From: JANYCG01 sp031365665
GTDB taxonomy: Bacteria > Pseudomonadota > Gammaproteobacteria > Burkholderiales > Burkholderiaceae_C
NCBI GenBank assembly: GCA_031365665.1
Contig: JANLYO010000243.1
Span: 1 to 14,263 of the forward strand
DNA length: 14,263 bases
Reading direction: 5' to 3'
In this document: positions 1 to 6,443 of the stretch, one piece after another
Layout of the letters: each line of letters begins with the position of its first letter
Position numbering within the stretch: position 1 is the first letter of the stretch
Notes under the pieces: model-generated
Told to the model about the DNA's origin: nothing
Database searches by the model: none
Seen by the model: the letters and a program-made list of their open reading frames with translations, nothing else
Made by a program: the position numbers and the translations under genes

Positions 1-1
1 C

Positions 2-151
2 AAGCGCCACCAGGCAAGCTTGAAGGCGCTGATCGACGCCGGCGCCAACCTGCAACTCAAAGACCGCACGGGCCAAACGCCCTTGCAACTGGCCCGCTCA
101 CGTTCCTACCTTGACATGGTGAAACTGTTGGAGTCAGCCGGAGCCAAGTAG
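2..151 (+). CDS. Ankyrin-repeat protein, C-terminal end (5' part outside window)
   Basis: An open frame enters from the left edge and ends at TAG 149-151, giving the last 49 residues of a protein. The visible part reads as one and a half ankyrin repeats: a helix ending LIDAGANLQLKDRTGQTPLQ, followed by LARSRSYLDMVKLLESAGA. The G-x-TPLxLA core and the helix ending LLE-x-GA are diagnostic of the ankyrin fold, which mediates protein-protein contacts. The gene stops right after the last repeat, as is common in bacterial ankyrin proteins. Any signal peptide or partner domain would lie outside the window, so its cellular location and partner cannot be judged. It lies 55 nt upstream of the next start and may or may not share its transcript. 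Confidence 0.8.
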   Translation, partial: KRHQASLKALIDAGANLQLKDRTGQTPLQLARSRSYLDMVKLLESAGAK

Positions 152-191
152 CGCAGGGGTTCTGTGAGGTGGTAAATTGGCGCTAAACCAC

Positions 192-197
192 GAGGAG
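192..197 (+). promoter_or_regulatory. Shine-Dalgarno that sets the acyl-CoA synthetase start
   Basis: GAGGAG at 192-197 lies 9 nt before ATG 207. An in-frame TTG at 177 would place this purine block inside the coding region and has no ribosome binding site of its own. The ATG at 207 is therefore the better start. Confidence 0.7.
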
Positions 198-206
198 ACA
201 CGCCCC

Positions 207-1757
207 ATGTATCCAGGCCTTCACGCCAAGAGCCAGCCCGACCACCCGGCCTTCATCATGGCCAGCACCGGCGAAACGGTCAGTTATGCCGAGCTGGACA
301 AGCGCAGCAACCGCCTTGCGCACCTGCTGCGGGCCAATGGCCTGCAGCGACTGGACCACTATGCCATGTTCATGGAGAACAACAACCGCTACCTGGAAGC
401 CTGCGCGGCGGGGGTGCGCGCTGGCTTGTATTACACGTGCGTGAACCATTACCTCACCGCCGAAGAGCTGGCCTACATTTTGAACAACAGTGAATCCAAA
501 GTGCTGATCACCTCGCGCGCCAAACGCGACGTGGCAGCGCAAGCGCTCAAACTCTGCCCGAAAGTGCGCCTGGCGCTGATCTGCGACGGCACCGATGCCG
601 ATGCACCTTTTGTTGATCTGGCGACCGCCACTGCTGCTTTCCCAGACACGCCCCTTGCCGACGAAATGCTCGGCACCGCCATGTTGTATTCCTCGGGCAC
701 CACTGGCCGGCCCAAAGGCATCTTGCGGCCTCTGCCCGAGGAGCCAGGCAACTTTCAGCTACCGGTTTTCCAGTTTTTGAACAAGTTGTGGAAGTACCGG
801 TCCGGCATGACTTACCTCTCGCCCGCACCGCTCTATCACTCGGCCCCGCAGGCGGCGGTGTCGCTGGCCGTTCACAACGGCGCCACCGTGGTCATCATGG
901 AGCACTTCGACCCGGAAAACTACCTTGCCTTGATTGAAAAACACAAGGTGACACACTCCCAGCTTGTGCCGACCATGTTCAGCCGCCTGCTCAAGCTGCC
1001 CGAAGCGGCGCGCAAAAAATACGATCTTTCCACGCTCGAAGTGGCCATCCATGCCGCAGCGCCCTGCCCGGTGCAGGTGAAAGAACAAATGATTTCCTGG
1101 TGGGGCCCGATCATCGACGAGTATTACGGCGCCACCGAAGGCCTGGGCTTCACTGCCTGCAACAGCGCCGAGTGGCTGGCGCACAAGGGCACAGTCGGCA
1201 AAGTGATGATTGGCGACTTGCACATTCTGGATGAACAAATGCAGCCTGCCGCCAAAGGCGTGCCGGGCGAGATCTGGTTCAAGACGGCCACGCCCTTTGT
1301 CTACTTCAACGACCCCGAACGCACCGCGCAAACCCGCTCCGCTGACGGTGAAATGAGCACGGTGGGCGACGTAGGTTATGTGGACGACGACGGCTTTCTG
1401 TACCTCACCGACCGCTCCACTTTCATGATCATCAGCGGCGGCGTGAACATCTACCCGCAGGAGTGCGAAAACCTGCTGATCGTGCACCCCAAGGTGATGG
1501 ACGCGGCGGTGTTTGGCATCCCCAACGAAGACCTGGGCGAAGAGGTGAAGGCTGTGGTGCAGGCCGCGCCCGGCGTGGCCACCGGCCCCGCGCTGGAGGC
1601 CGAACTCATCGCCTACTGCCAGCAGCATCTGGCCAAACTCAAGTGCCCCAAAAGCATCGACTTTGACGCCGCGCTGCCGCGCCTGCCTACCGGCAAGCTC
1701 TACAAAAAGCCGCTGCGGGATCGGTATTGGGGGGACAAGAAAAGCCGCATTGTTTAG
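207..1757 (+). CDS. FadD-type acyl-CoA synthetase (AMP-forming, ANL superfamily)
   Basis: This 516-residue protein is a typical-length ATP-dependent acid:CoA ligase. It would activate a carboxylic acid to an acyl-AMP and then to an acyl-CoA in the cytoplasm. Visible family motifs are the phosphate-binding loop YSSGTTGRPKG (161-171), the adenine-binding YYGATEG (306-312), GDVGYVDDDGFLYLTDR (387-403) with the ribose-binding Asp, the hinge-region MIISGGVNIYPQE, and the C-terminal catalytic Lys497 in PTGKLYK. After the TDR the usual K-K-D is replaced by S-T-F, a variation I believe is common in this FadD4-like subgroup. The start is ATG 207, preceded by GAGGAG; an upstream in-frame TTG at 177 is rejected. 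The substrate cannot be read from sequence; medium- or long-chain, or aryl/cyclic acids, are all possible. The downstream gene starts 9 nt after the stop, so the two are surely co-transcribed. Confidence 0.93.
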   Translation: MYPGLHAKSQPDHPAFIMASTGETVSYAELDKRSNRLAHLLRANGLQRLDHYAMFMENNNRYLEACAAGVRAGLYYTCVNHYLTAEELAYILNNSESKVLITSRAKRDVAAQALKLCPKVRLALICDGTDADAPFVDLATATAAFPDTPLADEMLGTAMLYSSGTTGRPKGILRPLPEEPGNFQLPVFQFLNKLWKYRSGMTYLSPAPLYHSAPQAAVSLAVHNGATVVIMEHFDPENYLALIEKHKVTHSQLVPTMFSRLLKLPEAARKKYDLSTLEVAIHAAAPCPVQVKEQMISWWGPIIDEYYGATEGLGFTACNSAEWLAHKGTVGKVMIGDLHILDEQMQPAAKGVPGEIWFKTATPFVYFNDPERTAQTRSADGEMSTVGDVGYVDDDGFLYLTDRSTFMIISGGVNIYPQECENLLIVHPKVMDAAVFGIPNEDLGEEVKAVVQAAPGVATGPALEAELIAYCQQHLAKLKCPKSIDFDAALPRLPTGKLYKKPLRDRYWGDKKSRIV

Positions 1758-1766
1758 GGATCTCCC

Positions 1767-2384
1767 ATGGCCACAAAATCAGACGCATCCCACCCGGTTT
1801 CCCCTAACAACCCCTGCCCGTTCCTGCGTGCTTTGGTCGCGCAAGGCCAACTGGCAGACGACACCGAACCGCTGTCAAAAGTTGCCTCCGTCATCGTCGA
1901 GGTGGCCAAAGGCGGTGACGGCAGCCCTGCATTGCCCGCAGCCGCCATCTACGGCGTTGCGATGATCGCCAACGGCGTCGGCCCGTTCTCGGTGCTCAAT
2001 GCCAATCTCGGTGGTTTGAAGCTCAATGCGCTGCGCGACGGCCCTCTGGACAAACATGGTGTGGGCTCCGGCATCCTGGACAGCCAGGGCAAAGTCGACA
2101 AAAAAGAACTGGCCCGCCTGGGCGAATTTGCCAATGACAAGCTGGACGCCAAAGGCAGGTCCGAGCCGGGCCTGGCACTGCCCGAACTGCGCGCCTACAT
2201 GGACGCCAACTTCACCCGCGCCGCAGGCCGCAGGCGCCTGGTAGACCGGCAGTTGATGAACGGCGAATGGCCGATATTGCTGAAGGTGATGGGCAAAAAA
2301 GGCAAAACGGGCCGTTACCTGAGCCTGAAAGAGGTAGAGGAACTCTTCACAAAACGCCGCCTGCCTGCGCGCATGGGCCAGTAG
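1767..2384 (+). CDS. Conserved hypothetical protein, peroxygenase-like (caleosin / heme-thiolate features)
   Basis: This 205-residue soluble-looking protein has no signal peptide. AGGGA at 1756-1760 serves as its ribosome binding site, 6 nt before ATG 1767, and overlaps the stop of the acyl-CoA synthetase gene. I do not recognise a named family with certainty. Seen directly: NPCPFLRALVAQGQL (15-29) resembles the proximal PCP motif of heme-thiolate peroxidases, where Cys (here Cys17) binds heme. GPLDKHGVGSGILDSQGKVD (92-111) and then an L-x-L-x-EL-x-x-x-M-x-x-N segment (136-148), EWPILL (167-172) and RYLSLKEVEELF (183-194) follow the order and spacing of the C-terminal half of plant and fungal caleosins, including the K-H-G histidine (His97). 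The canonical calcium EF-hand and the first heme-ligand His of caleosins are not evident. Inferred: a heme peroxygenase-like enzyme or a degenerate relative acting on a fatty-acid-type substrate, which would fit its acyl-CoA synthetase neighbour. The homology is by eye only. Confidence 0.8.
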   Translation: MATKSDASHPVSPNNPCPFLRALVAQGQLADDTEPLSKVASVIVEVAKGGDGSPALPAAAIYGVAMIANGVGPFSVLNANLGGLKLNALRDGPLDKHGVGSGILDSQGKVDKKELARLGEFANDKLDAKGRSEPGLALPELRAYMDANFTRAAGRRRLVDRQLMNGEWPILLKVMGKKGKTGRYLSLKEVEELFTKRRLPARMGQ

Positions 2385-2401
2385 AGCCAGCGCGATTTTT
2401 G

Positions 2402-2417
2402 TTAACATGGTTGTTAA
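2402..2417. repeat. Inverted repeat TTAACA-N4-TGTTAA
   Basis: Perfect 6-bp arms at 2402-2407 and 2412-2417 flank the 4-nt spacer TGGT. The repeat lies 17 nt after the stop of the peroxygenase-like gene. As RNA it is an A/U-rich and weak stem; as DNA it resembles a short operator. Its role is unknown. Confidence 0.4.
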
Positions 2418-2512
2418 TTATTGAGTGCTTTCTGCCGCTCCAAACACATTTTTAAACTTTTTTGGCCATTAAGTTACGTTAAATATAGATAGTTTGCTAT
2501 ATATTTTATAGT

Positions 2513-2542
2513 AAAAACCATGCGTTGAAAACGGAACAACGC
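2513..2542 (-). terminator. Weak terminator-like hairpin downstream of the SDR operon
   Basis: Read on the - strand, arms GCGTTG and CAACGC (+ strand 2537-2542 and 2522-2527) enclose a 9-nt loop and are followed, after four bases, by five T residues (2517 down to 2513). It lies about 34 nt past the SDR stop codon. The stem is only 6 bp and the T run is short, so it may be an inefficient terminator or coincidence. Confidence 0.35.
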
Positions 2543-2575
2543 TTGTGCGACCGCCGTCAAACCCATCCCGGCACA

Positions 2576-3352
2576 TCAGGCGCTCCAGCCGCCATCCACG
2601 CAAAAGCTCTCGCCATTGATGAACGCCGCCTTCGGGCTGGCGAGGAAAGCCGCCATTTCCGCGACCTCTGAGGCCTTGCCAAACCGGCCCACGCTGGTGA
2701 AACGTTTCATTGCCTCAAACGTCGGGCCAGACGTGGGAACTGGCTCGGCCTGGATCAGCGCAGGCTGGATGTTGTTGACCGTCACGCCGTGTGCTCCGAG
2801 ATCACGCGACCAGGCCCGTGTGAAGCCCTGAATGGCAAATTTGCTGGCGCAATACACACCCATGCCAGCAGCGGGTGCGGCTTCGCCAAAAACCGAGCCG
2901 ATATTGATGACTCGGCCCCAGCCCGACTTCGCCATCAAACGGGCCGCGTGGCGCGACAGCTGAAAAACCGAACGCACGTTGAGGTTGAAGAGCCTGTCGA
3001 ACGAGTCATCCGTGGCGTCCGGAAGTGGCGCGTAGTCAAACGTGCCTGCGTTGTTGACGAGGATGTCCAGATGGCCGGCAAAACGCCCGCCAAATGTTTG
3101 CGTCAGGGACGAGATCAAACCGGCTGGCCCGTCCTGCGCGCTGAGGTCGGCGCCGACCATGTCCGCCTCGTGGCCTGCGGCCCGAATTTCATCCACCAAT
3201 GCCTGCGCCCGCTGGCGGCCCGTGCTGAAATGCACGATAACCGCTGCCCCGTCGGCAGCCAGGCGCTTCGCAATGGCAGCGCCGATGCCGCGCGAAGACC
3301 CGGTCACCAGGGCCACTTTTTGAGCCAACGTTTGGTCTGTCGATTGCGTCAT
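2576..3352 (-). CDS. SDR-family oxidoreductase (3-oxoacyl-ACP reductase-like)
   Basis: This 258-residue classical short-chain dehydrogenase/reductase is a cytoplasmic NAD(P)(H)-dependent enzyme that reduces a ketone or oxidises an alcohol. It has the cofactor motif TGSSRGIG (17-24), NNAG (100-103), and the catalytic Ser153, Tyr167 and Lys171 in YCASK. The C-terminal NGESFCVDGGWSA matches the usual G-x-x-x-x-x-DGG end of FabG-like members. Basic residues soon after the glycine motif (T44, R46, R48) suggest NADP(H). The start ATG at 3352 has a short GGAAGC ahead of it. It is the last gene of a probable - strand operon, 35 nt after the 2H phosphoesterase stop. The exact substrate is not predictable; the acyl-CoA reductase upstream suggests acyl or short-chain carbonyl metabolism. 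Confidence 0.92.
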   Translation of the reverse strand: MTQSTDQTLAQKVALVTGSSRGIGAAIAKRLAADGAAVIVHFSTGRQRAQALVDEIRAAGHEADMVGADLSAQDGPAGLISSLTQTFGGRFAGHLDILVNNAGTFDYAPLPDATDDSFDRLFNLNVRSVFQLSRHAARLMAKSGWGRVINIGSVFGEAAPAAGMGVYCASKFAIQGFTRAWSRDLGAHGVTVNNIQPALIQAEPVPTSGPTFEAMKRFTSVGRFGKASEVAEMAAFLASPKAAFINGESFCVDGGWSA

Positions 3353-3387
3353 TGGGCTTCCATTGAGTTGAGCTTCCGGGTGGATCG

Positions 3388-3915
3388 TCAGGGTGCGGCC
3401 ACTGGCAATTCAAAAACATGTATCGCCCGCCAGCGCCCCGTTGTGTTTTCAAGCAGCGTGACAGCATCACACCCGCAGAAGATCGGCCCACTCTGCGCCA
3501 AGCGCGCCGCCAGCTCCGTGGCCGCGATTTCAGCGTCTGCCGCATCGCCGTGCGCGACGGTGAGATGCGGAATGATCGACGTATGCGCGCCACCAAAAGG
3601 TAAAAATCCCGGAAACGCCCGCACCAGAGCATCTGTCAGCGCCATAAAAGGCGCCGCAGGCTCGGGTGCCAGGTAGGCTGTCGCCTCAAAACGGCCCACC
3701 TGCGACAGTGAAAACGCAAACCGTCCGAGTTGATCCAGCGCCGCCTGTGCCCGAGCCAGCACCTCCGCAGTGATCAGCTCCGGCACCATGAACGGCACCA
3801 GAATCGACAGGTGCGCGGGCACACCCAGCCCGCTTGACGCATCAAAGCGCGCGCGCAAACCGGCTACGCACGTTTCAGCCTGCGGGACTTGGACGATGAA
3901 GGCGGATTGGGGCAT
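3388..3915 (-). CDS. 2H phosphoesterase (2'-5' RNA ligase superfamily)
   Basis: This 175-residue cytoplasmic protein carries the two defining H-x-[S/T] motifs of the 2H superfamily: HLS at 35-37 (PAHLSILVPF) and HLT at 117-119 (IIPHLTVAHG). These are spaced about 80 residues apart as in LigT/2'-5' RNA ligase-like proteins, which usually number 170-200 residues. The two histidines act on cyclic or 2'-5' phosphodiester bonds in RNA or small nucleotides. It belongs to the eukaryote-like 2'-5' RNA ligase-related branch rather than to ThpR proper, though this placement is by eye. No clear Shine-Dalgarno precedes ATG 3915; translation may be coupled to the VOC gene that ends 18 nt upstream. Its substrate and its link to the metabolic genes around it are unknown. 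Confidence 0.85.
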   Translation of the reverse strand: MPQSAFIVQVPQAETCVAGLRARFDASSGLGVPAHLSILVPFMVPELITAEVLARAQAALDQLGRFAFSLSQVGRFEATAYLAPEPAAPFMALTDALVRAFPGFLPFGGAHTSIIPHLTVAHGDAADAEIAATELAARLAQSGPIFCGCDAVTLLENTTGRWRAIHVFELPVAAP

Positions 3916-3933
3916 GGCTGGTTTAGTCTGCCG

Positions 3934-4320
3934 CTACCCTGCCGTATGGCAAACCGCCTCGATGTTGTGGCCGTCTGGGTCCAGTACAAAAGCGCCGTAG
4001 TAGCCGGGGTGGTAATGCGGGCGCAGGCCCGGGCCGCCGTTGTCGCGCCCGCCCGCAGCCAGGGCCGCCTTGTAAAACGCGTCGACCACCGCCCGGCTGG
4101 ACACACGAAAAGCGATGTGGATCGGCGGCTCGTTTGGCGTGCCGCTAGTGATCCAGAAGTCCGGCTTGGGCGGCTCGCCAAAACCGGCGACATCGGCGCG
4201 GCCTGTCACCGACTTGGGGATCTCCATCAGCAGCCCGTACCCAATGGCCGACAGCGCCTGCACATAAAACGCCTTGCTGCGTGCAAAGTCACTCACCGAA
4301 ACGCCCGTGTGATCAATCAT
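3934..4320 (-). CDS. VOC-family protein (glyoxalase/bleomycin-resistance fold)
   Basis: This 128-residue cytoplasmic protein has the paired beta-alpha-beta-beta-beta modules of the vicinal oxygen chelate fold. The first module begins MIDHTGVSVSDFARSKAFY and the second ends YYGAFVLDPDGHNIEAVCH, both highly typical. Candidate metal ligands are His4, His68 and Glu121, the usual positions for a divalent metal. Single-module-pair proteins of this size act as dimers and include glyoxalases, dioxygenases and resistance proteins, so the reaction cannot be named. The start ATG 4320 has GGAG at 4327-4330, 6 nt away, and lies 16 nt after the stop of the acryloyl-CoA reductase gene, which supports co-transcription. 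Confidence 0.9.
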   Translation of the reverse strand: MIDHTGVSVSDFARSKAFYVQALSAIGYGLLMEIPKSVTGRADVAGFGEPPKPDFWITSGTPNEPPIHIAFRVSSRAVVDAFYKAALAAGGRDNGGPGLRPHYHPGYYGAFVLDPDGHNIEAVCHTAG

Positions 4321-4336
4321 GTTGTGCTCCAGAAAT

Positions 4337-5326
4337 TTACGCCACCCGCACCACCACCCGCCCGCGCACCTTGCCGTCCATCAGTTGCTGCGCTTTGGCA
4401 ATCGCTCGTTCCAGCGGCACTTCGTCGATCATGGATTCGAGCAGCGCCGGGTCCAGGTCGCGGGCCAGGCGGTCCCAGGCGCGTTGCCGTTTGGCCAGGG
4501 GAGCCATCACAGAATCGACACCTGTCAACGTGACACTGCGCAGGATGAAGGGCATGACGGTGGTGGCCAAGTCCATGCCCTGCGCCAGCCCGCAGGCGGC
4601 CACAACCCCGCCATAGCGGGTCTGCGCCAGTGCGTTGGCCAAGGTATGGGAACCTACCGCATCGACCACGCCGGCCCAGCGCTCTTTTTGGAACGGTTTG
4701 CCCGGTGCACTCAGGCTGGCGCGGTCGATGACGGATGTGGCGCCCAAACCGTTCAGATAAGCCTCTTCGGTCAATTTGCCGGTGGCCGCCACCACGTTGT
4801 AGCCGAGCTTGCCCAGAATCGCGATGGCGACGCCGCCGACGCCGCCGGTCGCGCCCGTGACCAGCACTTCGCCAGAACCCGGTTTCACACCACCGTCTTC
4901 CAGCGCCAACACGCAAAGCATCGCCGTATAACCTGCCGTGCCGACGGCCATGGCTTGGCGCTCGGTGAAGTTGGCCGGCAATTTGACCAGCCAGTCGCCT
5001 TTCAAACGCGCCCGCTCGGCCAGGCAGCCCCAGCGTGTTTCGCCCACGCCCCAGCCGTTGTGGATGAATTTGTCGCCCGCTTTCCAGGCCGGGTGTTTGG
5101 AAGCCAGCACCGTGCCCGCGCCGTCAATGCCGGCCACCATCGGCCACGCCCGCACCACCGGGCTTTTGTTGGTGATGGCCAGGCCGTCCTTGAAATTGAG
5201 TGTGGAATAGGTAACGCTGACGGTGACTTCGCCGTCGCCATCTGGCGGCAGGGCCGCGTCATCCAACTGTGAAACCTCGGCACGAAAACCTTCAGCATTG
5301 CTGAGTTGAACTGCTTTAAACACCAT
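4337..5326 (-). CDS. acuI: AcuI/YhdH-type acryloyl-CoA reductase (MDR superfamily)
   Basis: This 329-residue medium-chain dehydrogenase/reductase has the length and motifs of the YhdH/AcuI family, NADPH-dependent enzymes that reduce acryloyl-CoA to propionyl-CoA. They protect cells against reactive acryloyl-CoA formed from 3-hydroxypropionate or DMSP breakdown. Visible features are the N-terminal GroES-like domain with TYSTLNFKDGLA (39-50), GIDGAGTV (66-73) and HNGWGVGE (89-96), then the Rossmann motif VTGATGGVGGVA (156-167). C-terminal RGRVVVRV is also typical. No zinc-ligand Cys set is present, as expected for this zinc-free family. AAAGGT at 5332-5337 is the ribosome binding site. It is the first gene of a - strand run with the VOC, 2H and SDR genes, and its promoter must lie in 5327-5426. 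A different enoyl-type thioester substrate is possible. Confidence 0.88.
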   Translation of the reverse strand: MVFKAVQLSNAEGFRAEVSQLDDAALPPDGDGEVTVSVTYSTLNFKDGLAITNKSPVVRAWPMVAGIDGAGTVLASKHPAWKAGDKFIHNGWGVGETRWGCLAERARLKGDWLVKLPANFTERQAMAVGTAGYTAMLCVLALEDGGVKPGSGEVLVTGATGGVGGVAIAILGKLGYNVVAATGKLTEEAYLNGLGATSVIDRASLSAPGKPFQKERWAGVVDAVGSHTLANALAQTRYGGVVAACGLAQGMDLATTVMPFILRSVTLTGVDSVMAPLAKRQRAWDRLARDLDPALLESMIDEVPLERAIAKAQQLMDGKVRGRVVVRVA

Positions 5327-5389
5327 TTTTTACCTTTTACATTAATAAAATCAACAGCTTATGGTGAATACCGGATAAGCAACATTAAC

Positions 5390-5419
5390 TTGACCGAGGG
5401 CTCAAAATCCGGTTATCCT
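5390..5419 (+). promoter_or_regulatory. Candidate promoter of the NlpC/P60 gene, close to its start codon
   Basis: TTGACC at 5390-5395 and TATCCT at 5414-5419 are separated by 18 bp and resemble sigma-70 -35 and -10 boxes (5/6 and 4/6 matches). The -10 box ends 7 nt before ATG 5427, so transcription would begin at or next to the start codon, giving a leaderless message. No Shine-Dalgarno-like purine block lies at the proper distance from that ATG. Predicted only. Confidence 0.4.
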
Positions 5420-5426
5420 TGACGCC

Positions 5427-6047
5427 ATGTTGCGTGCAAATATACCCGTCCTGACCCGAGCCCACCGCGTCGGTCGCCTGTTGGGTGTGCTGGTATTGGC
5501 ATCCAGCCTTGGCGGACAGACCTTGCTGCATGCCGCGCCGAGTGCTTCGGCGGACGAGTTGGACAATTTTTTGGCCGAAAAAGGCCTGCTCTCGCAGATC
5601 ACCGAAGCGGGCCAAAGTGTGACGCAGCGGGTCGCCCGCAGCGTGACCGAGAAGGCCGGCGAGCTGGTCGTCACCGCCATGGGGTTCTTGGGCGTGCCCT
5701 ACAAACGCGGTGGCGGCAGTTTTGAGACCGGTTTTGACTGCAGCGGTTTCGTGCGCGCGATGTACGAGCAAACCGCTGGCCTGCTGTTGCCGCGCAAAGC
5801 CGAGCAACAAGCCGCCGCCACCACACAAATCGACAAAGCCGATCTGCAACCGGGTGATCTGGTTTTTTTCAATACCCTCAAACGCACCTTCAGCCATGTC
5901 GGCATTTACGTGGGCGACGGCAAGTTCATCCACTCCCCGCGCTCGGGCACCGCTGTGCGCGTGGAGGACATGCAAAAAACCTACTGGAACCAGCGCTTTG
6001 ACGGCGCTCGCCGGGTCGAACCGGCACGGCAGGCGGCAGCAGACTGA
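5427..6047 (+). CDS. Exported NlpC/P60-family peptidoglycan hydrolase
   Basis: This 206-residue protein has an N-terminal signal sequence: basic stretch with R11, R14 and R17, hydrophobic core LLGVLVLASSLGG (18-30), and a likely cleavage after the small residues around 37-42. An NlpC/P60 cysteine peptidase domain follows at about 80-196. The catalytic Cys105 sits in FDCSGFVR, His157 in SHVGIYVG, and a third polar residue is probably His169 in FIHSPRSG. These enzymes cut peptide cross-links or stem peptides (D-glutamyl-diaminopimelate bonds) in the periplasm during growth and turnover. No separate SH3 or LysM wall-binding domain is seen. The linker between signal peptide and domain (43-78) is helical and charged. 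ATG 5427 is the only reasonable start but lacks a Shine-Dalgarno. It stands alone, divergent from the acuI operon and convergent with the NIPSNAP gene. Confidence 0.92.
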   Translation: MLRANIPVLTRAHRVGRLLGVLVLASSLGGQTLLHAAPSASADELDNFLAEKGLLSQITEAGQSVTQRVARSVTEKAGELVVTAMGFLGVPYKRGGGSFETGFDCSGFVRAMYEQTAGLLLPRKAEQQAAATTQIDKADLQPGDLVFFNTLKRTFSHVGIYVGDGKFIHSPRSGTAVRVEDMQKTYWNQRFDGARRVEPARQAAAD

Positions 6048-6080
6048 CTGCGGGGCGCTGACGCCCGCCAAGGAAGTGGA

Positions 6081-6404
6081 TTAAGGGTGCGGCCCCCAGG
6101 GCGCAGGCAGCAGAAGCTGGTTGTTTTGGGTTTTCAGCAGCGGGCGCAGTTGTTTGGCAAAGGCCATGAAGGGCTGGTTGGCAAACAGGCGCGCCCAGAA
6201 GGCACGCCGCTCGGCGTCGTCTTCAAACTTCCACAGGTGGAGCAGCTGGTGCAATTCACCCGTGTCGCTGATGAAATAACCCACCAGGTTTTTACTGAAA
6301 CCGCCCGCCTCCAGCGCCGGAAACCCCTCCGTGCTGTACAGGCGCGAGACCTCTGCCATTTGGCCAACGACCACCGAGTAGCTGCGTTTTTCGTAAATTG
6401 CCAT
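6081..6404 (-). CDS. NIPSNAP-family protein
   Basis: This 107-residue protein has the ferredoxin-like dimeric alpha/beta-barrel pattern of NIPSNAP proteins: an opening strand MAIYEKRSYSV, a helix with LYSTEGFPALEA, a strand LVGYFISDTGEL followed by HQLLHLWKFEDDAERRAFW, and a final helix. H-L-W-x-F/Y-x-D-x-x-x-R is the hallmark of the family. Bacterial members are small cytoplasmic proteins, sometimes linked to catabolic pathways, with no settled activity. AGAGG at 6415-6419 precedes ATG 6404 by 10 nt. It lies 39 nt after the stop of the ABM-type gene, which has a related fold, so the two are likely co-transcribed. Confidence 0.85.
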   Translation of the reverse strand: MAIYEKRSYSVVVGQMAEVSRLYSTEGFPALEAGGFSKNLVGYFISDTGELHQLLHLWKFEDDAERRAFWARLFANQPFMAFAKQLRPLLKTQNNQLLLPAPWGPHP

Positions 6405-6443
6405 GGTGAAAATACCTCTTTGTAGACAACGGTGGATTGAAAC

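Larger units (their letters stand above)
2385..2575. other. AT-rich intergenic gap between convergent genes
   Basis: These 191 bases lie between the stop of the + strand peroxygenase-like gene and the stop of the - strand SDR gene. Composition drops sharply to AT-rich between about 2395 and 2520 in an otherwise GC-rich window. It holds several short inverted repeats: TTAACA 2402-2407 with TGTTAA 2412-2417, ATATAG 2483-2488 with CTATAT 2497-2502, and CTATA 2497-2501 with TATAG 2507-2511. There are also T runs near 2450-2460. I see no credible gene in it. Being between convergent genes, it most likely serves transcription termination, but it could also be a protein-binding site or a small transcript. 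Confidence 0.6.

Noticed and set aside
759..1628. Long - strand open frame opposite the acyl-CoA synthetase
   Set aside because: It mirrors a well-supported gene, has His/Val/Gly-rich composition and no motif or ribosome binding site.
2789..3676. Long + strand open frame across the SDR and 2H phosphoesterase genes
   Set aside because: It runs antisense to two recognised genes and their gap, and its product shows no domain.
6053..6066. GGGCG-CTGA-CGCCC stem between the NlpC/P60 and NIPSNAP genes as a terminator
   Set aside because: The stem is only 5 bp and no T run follows on either strand, so it is not convincing.
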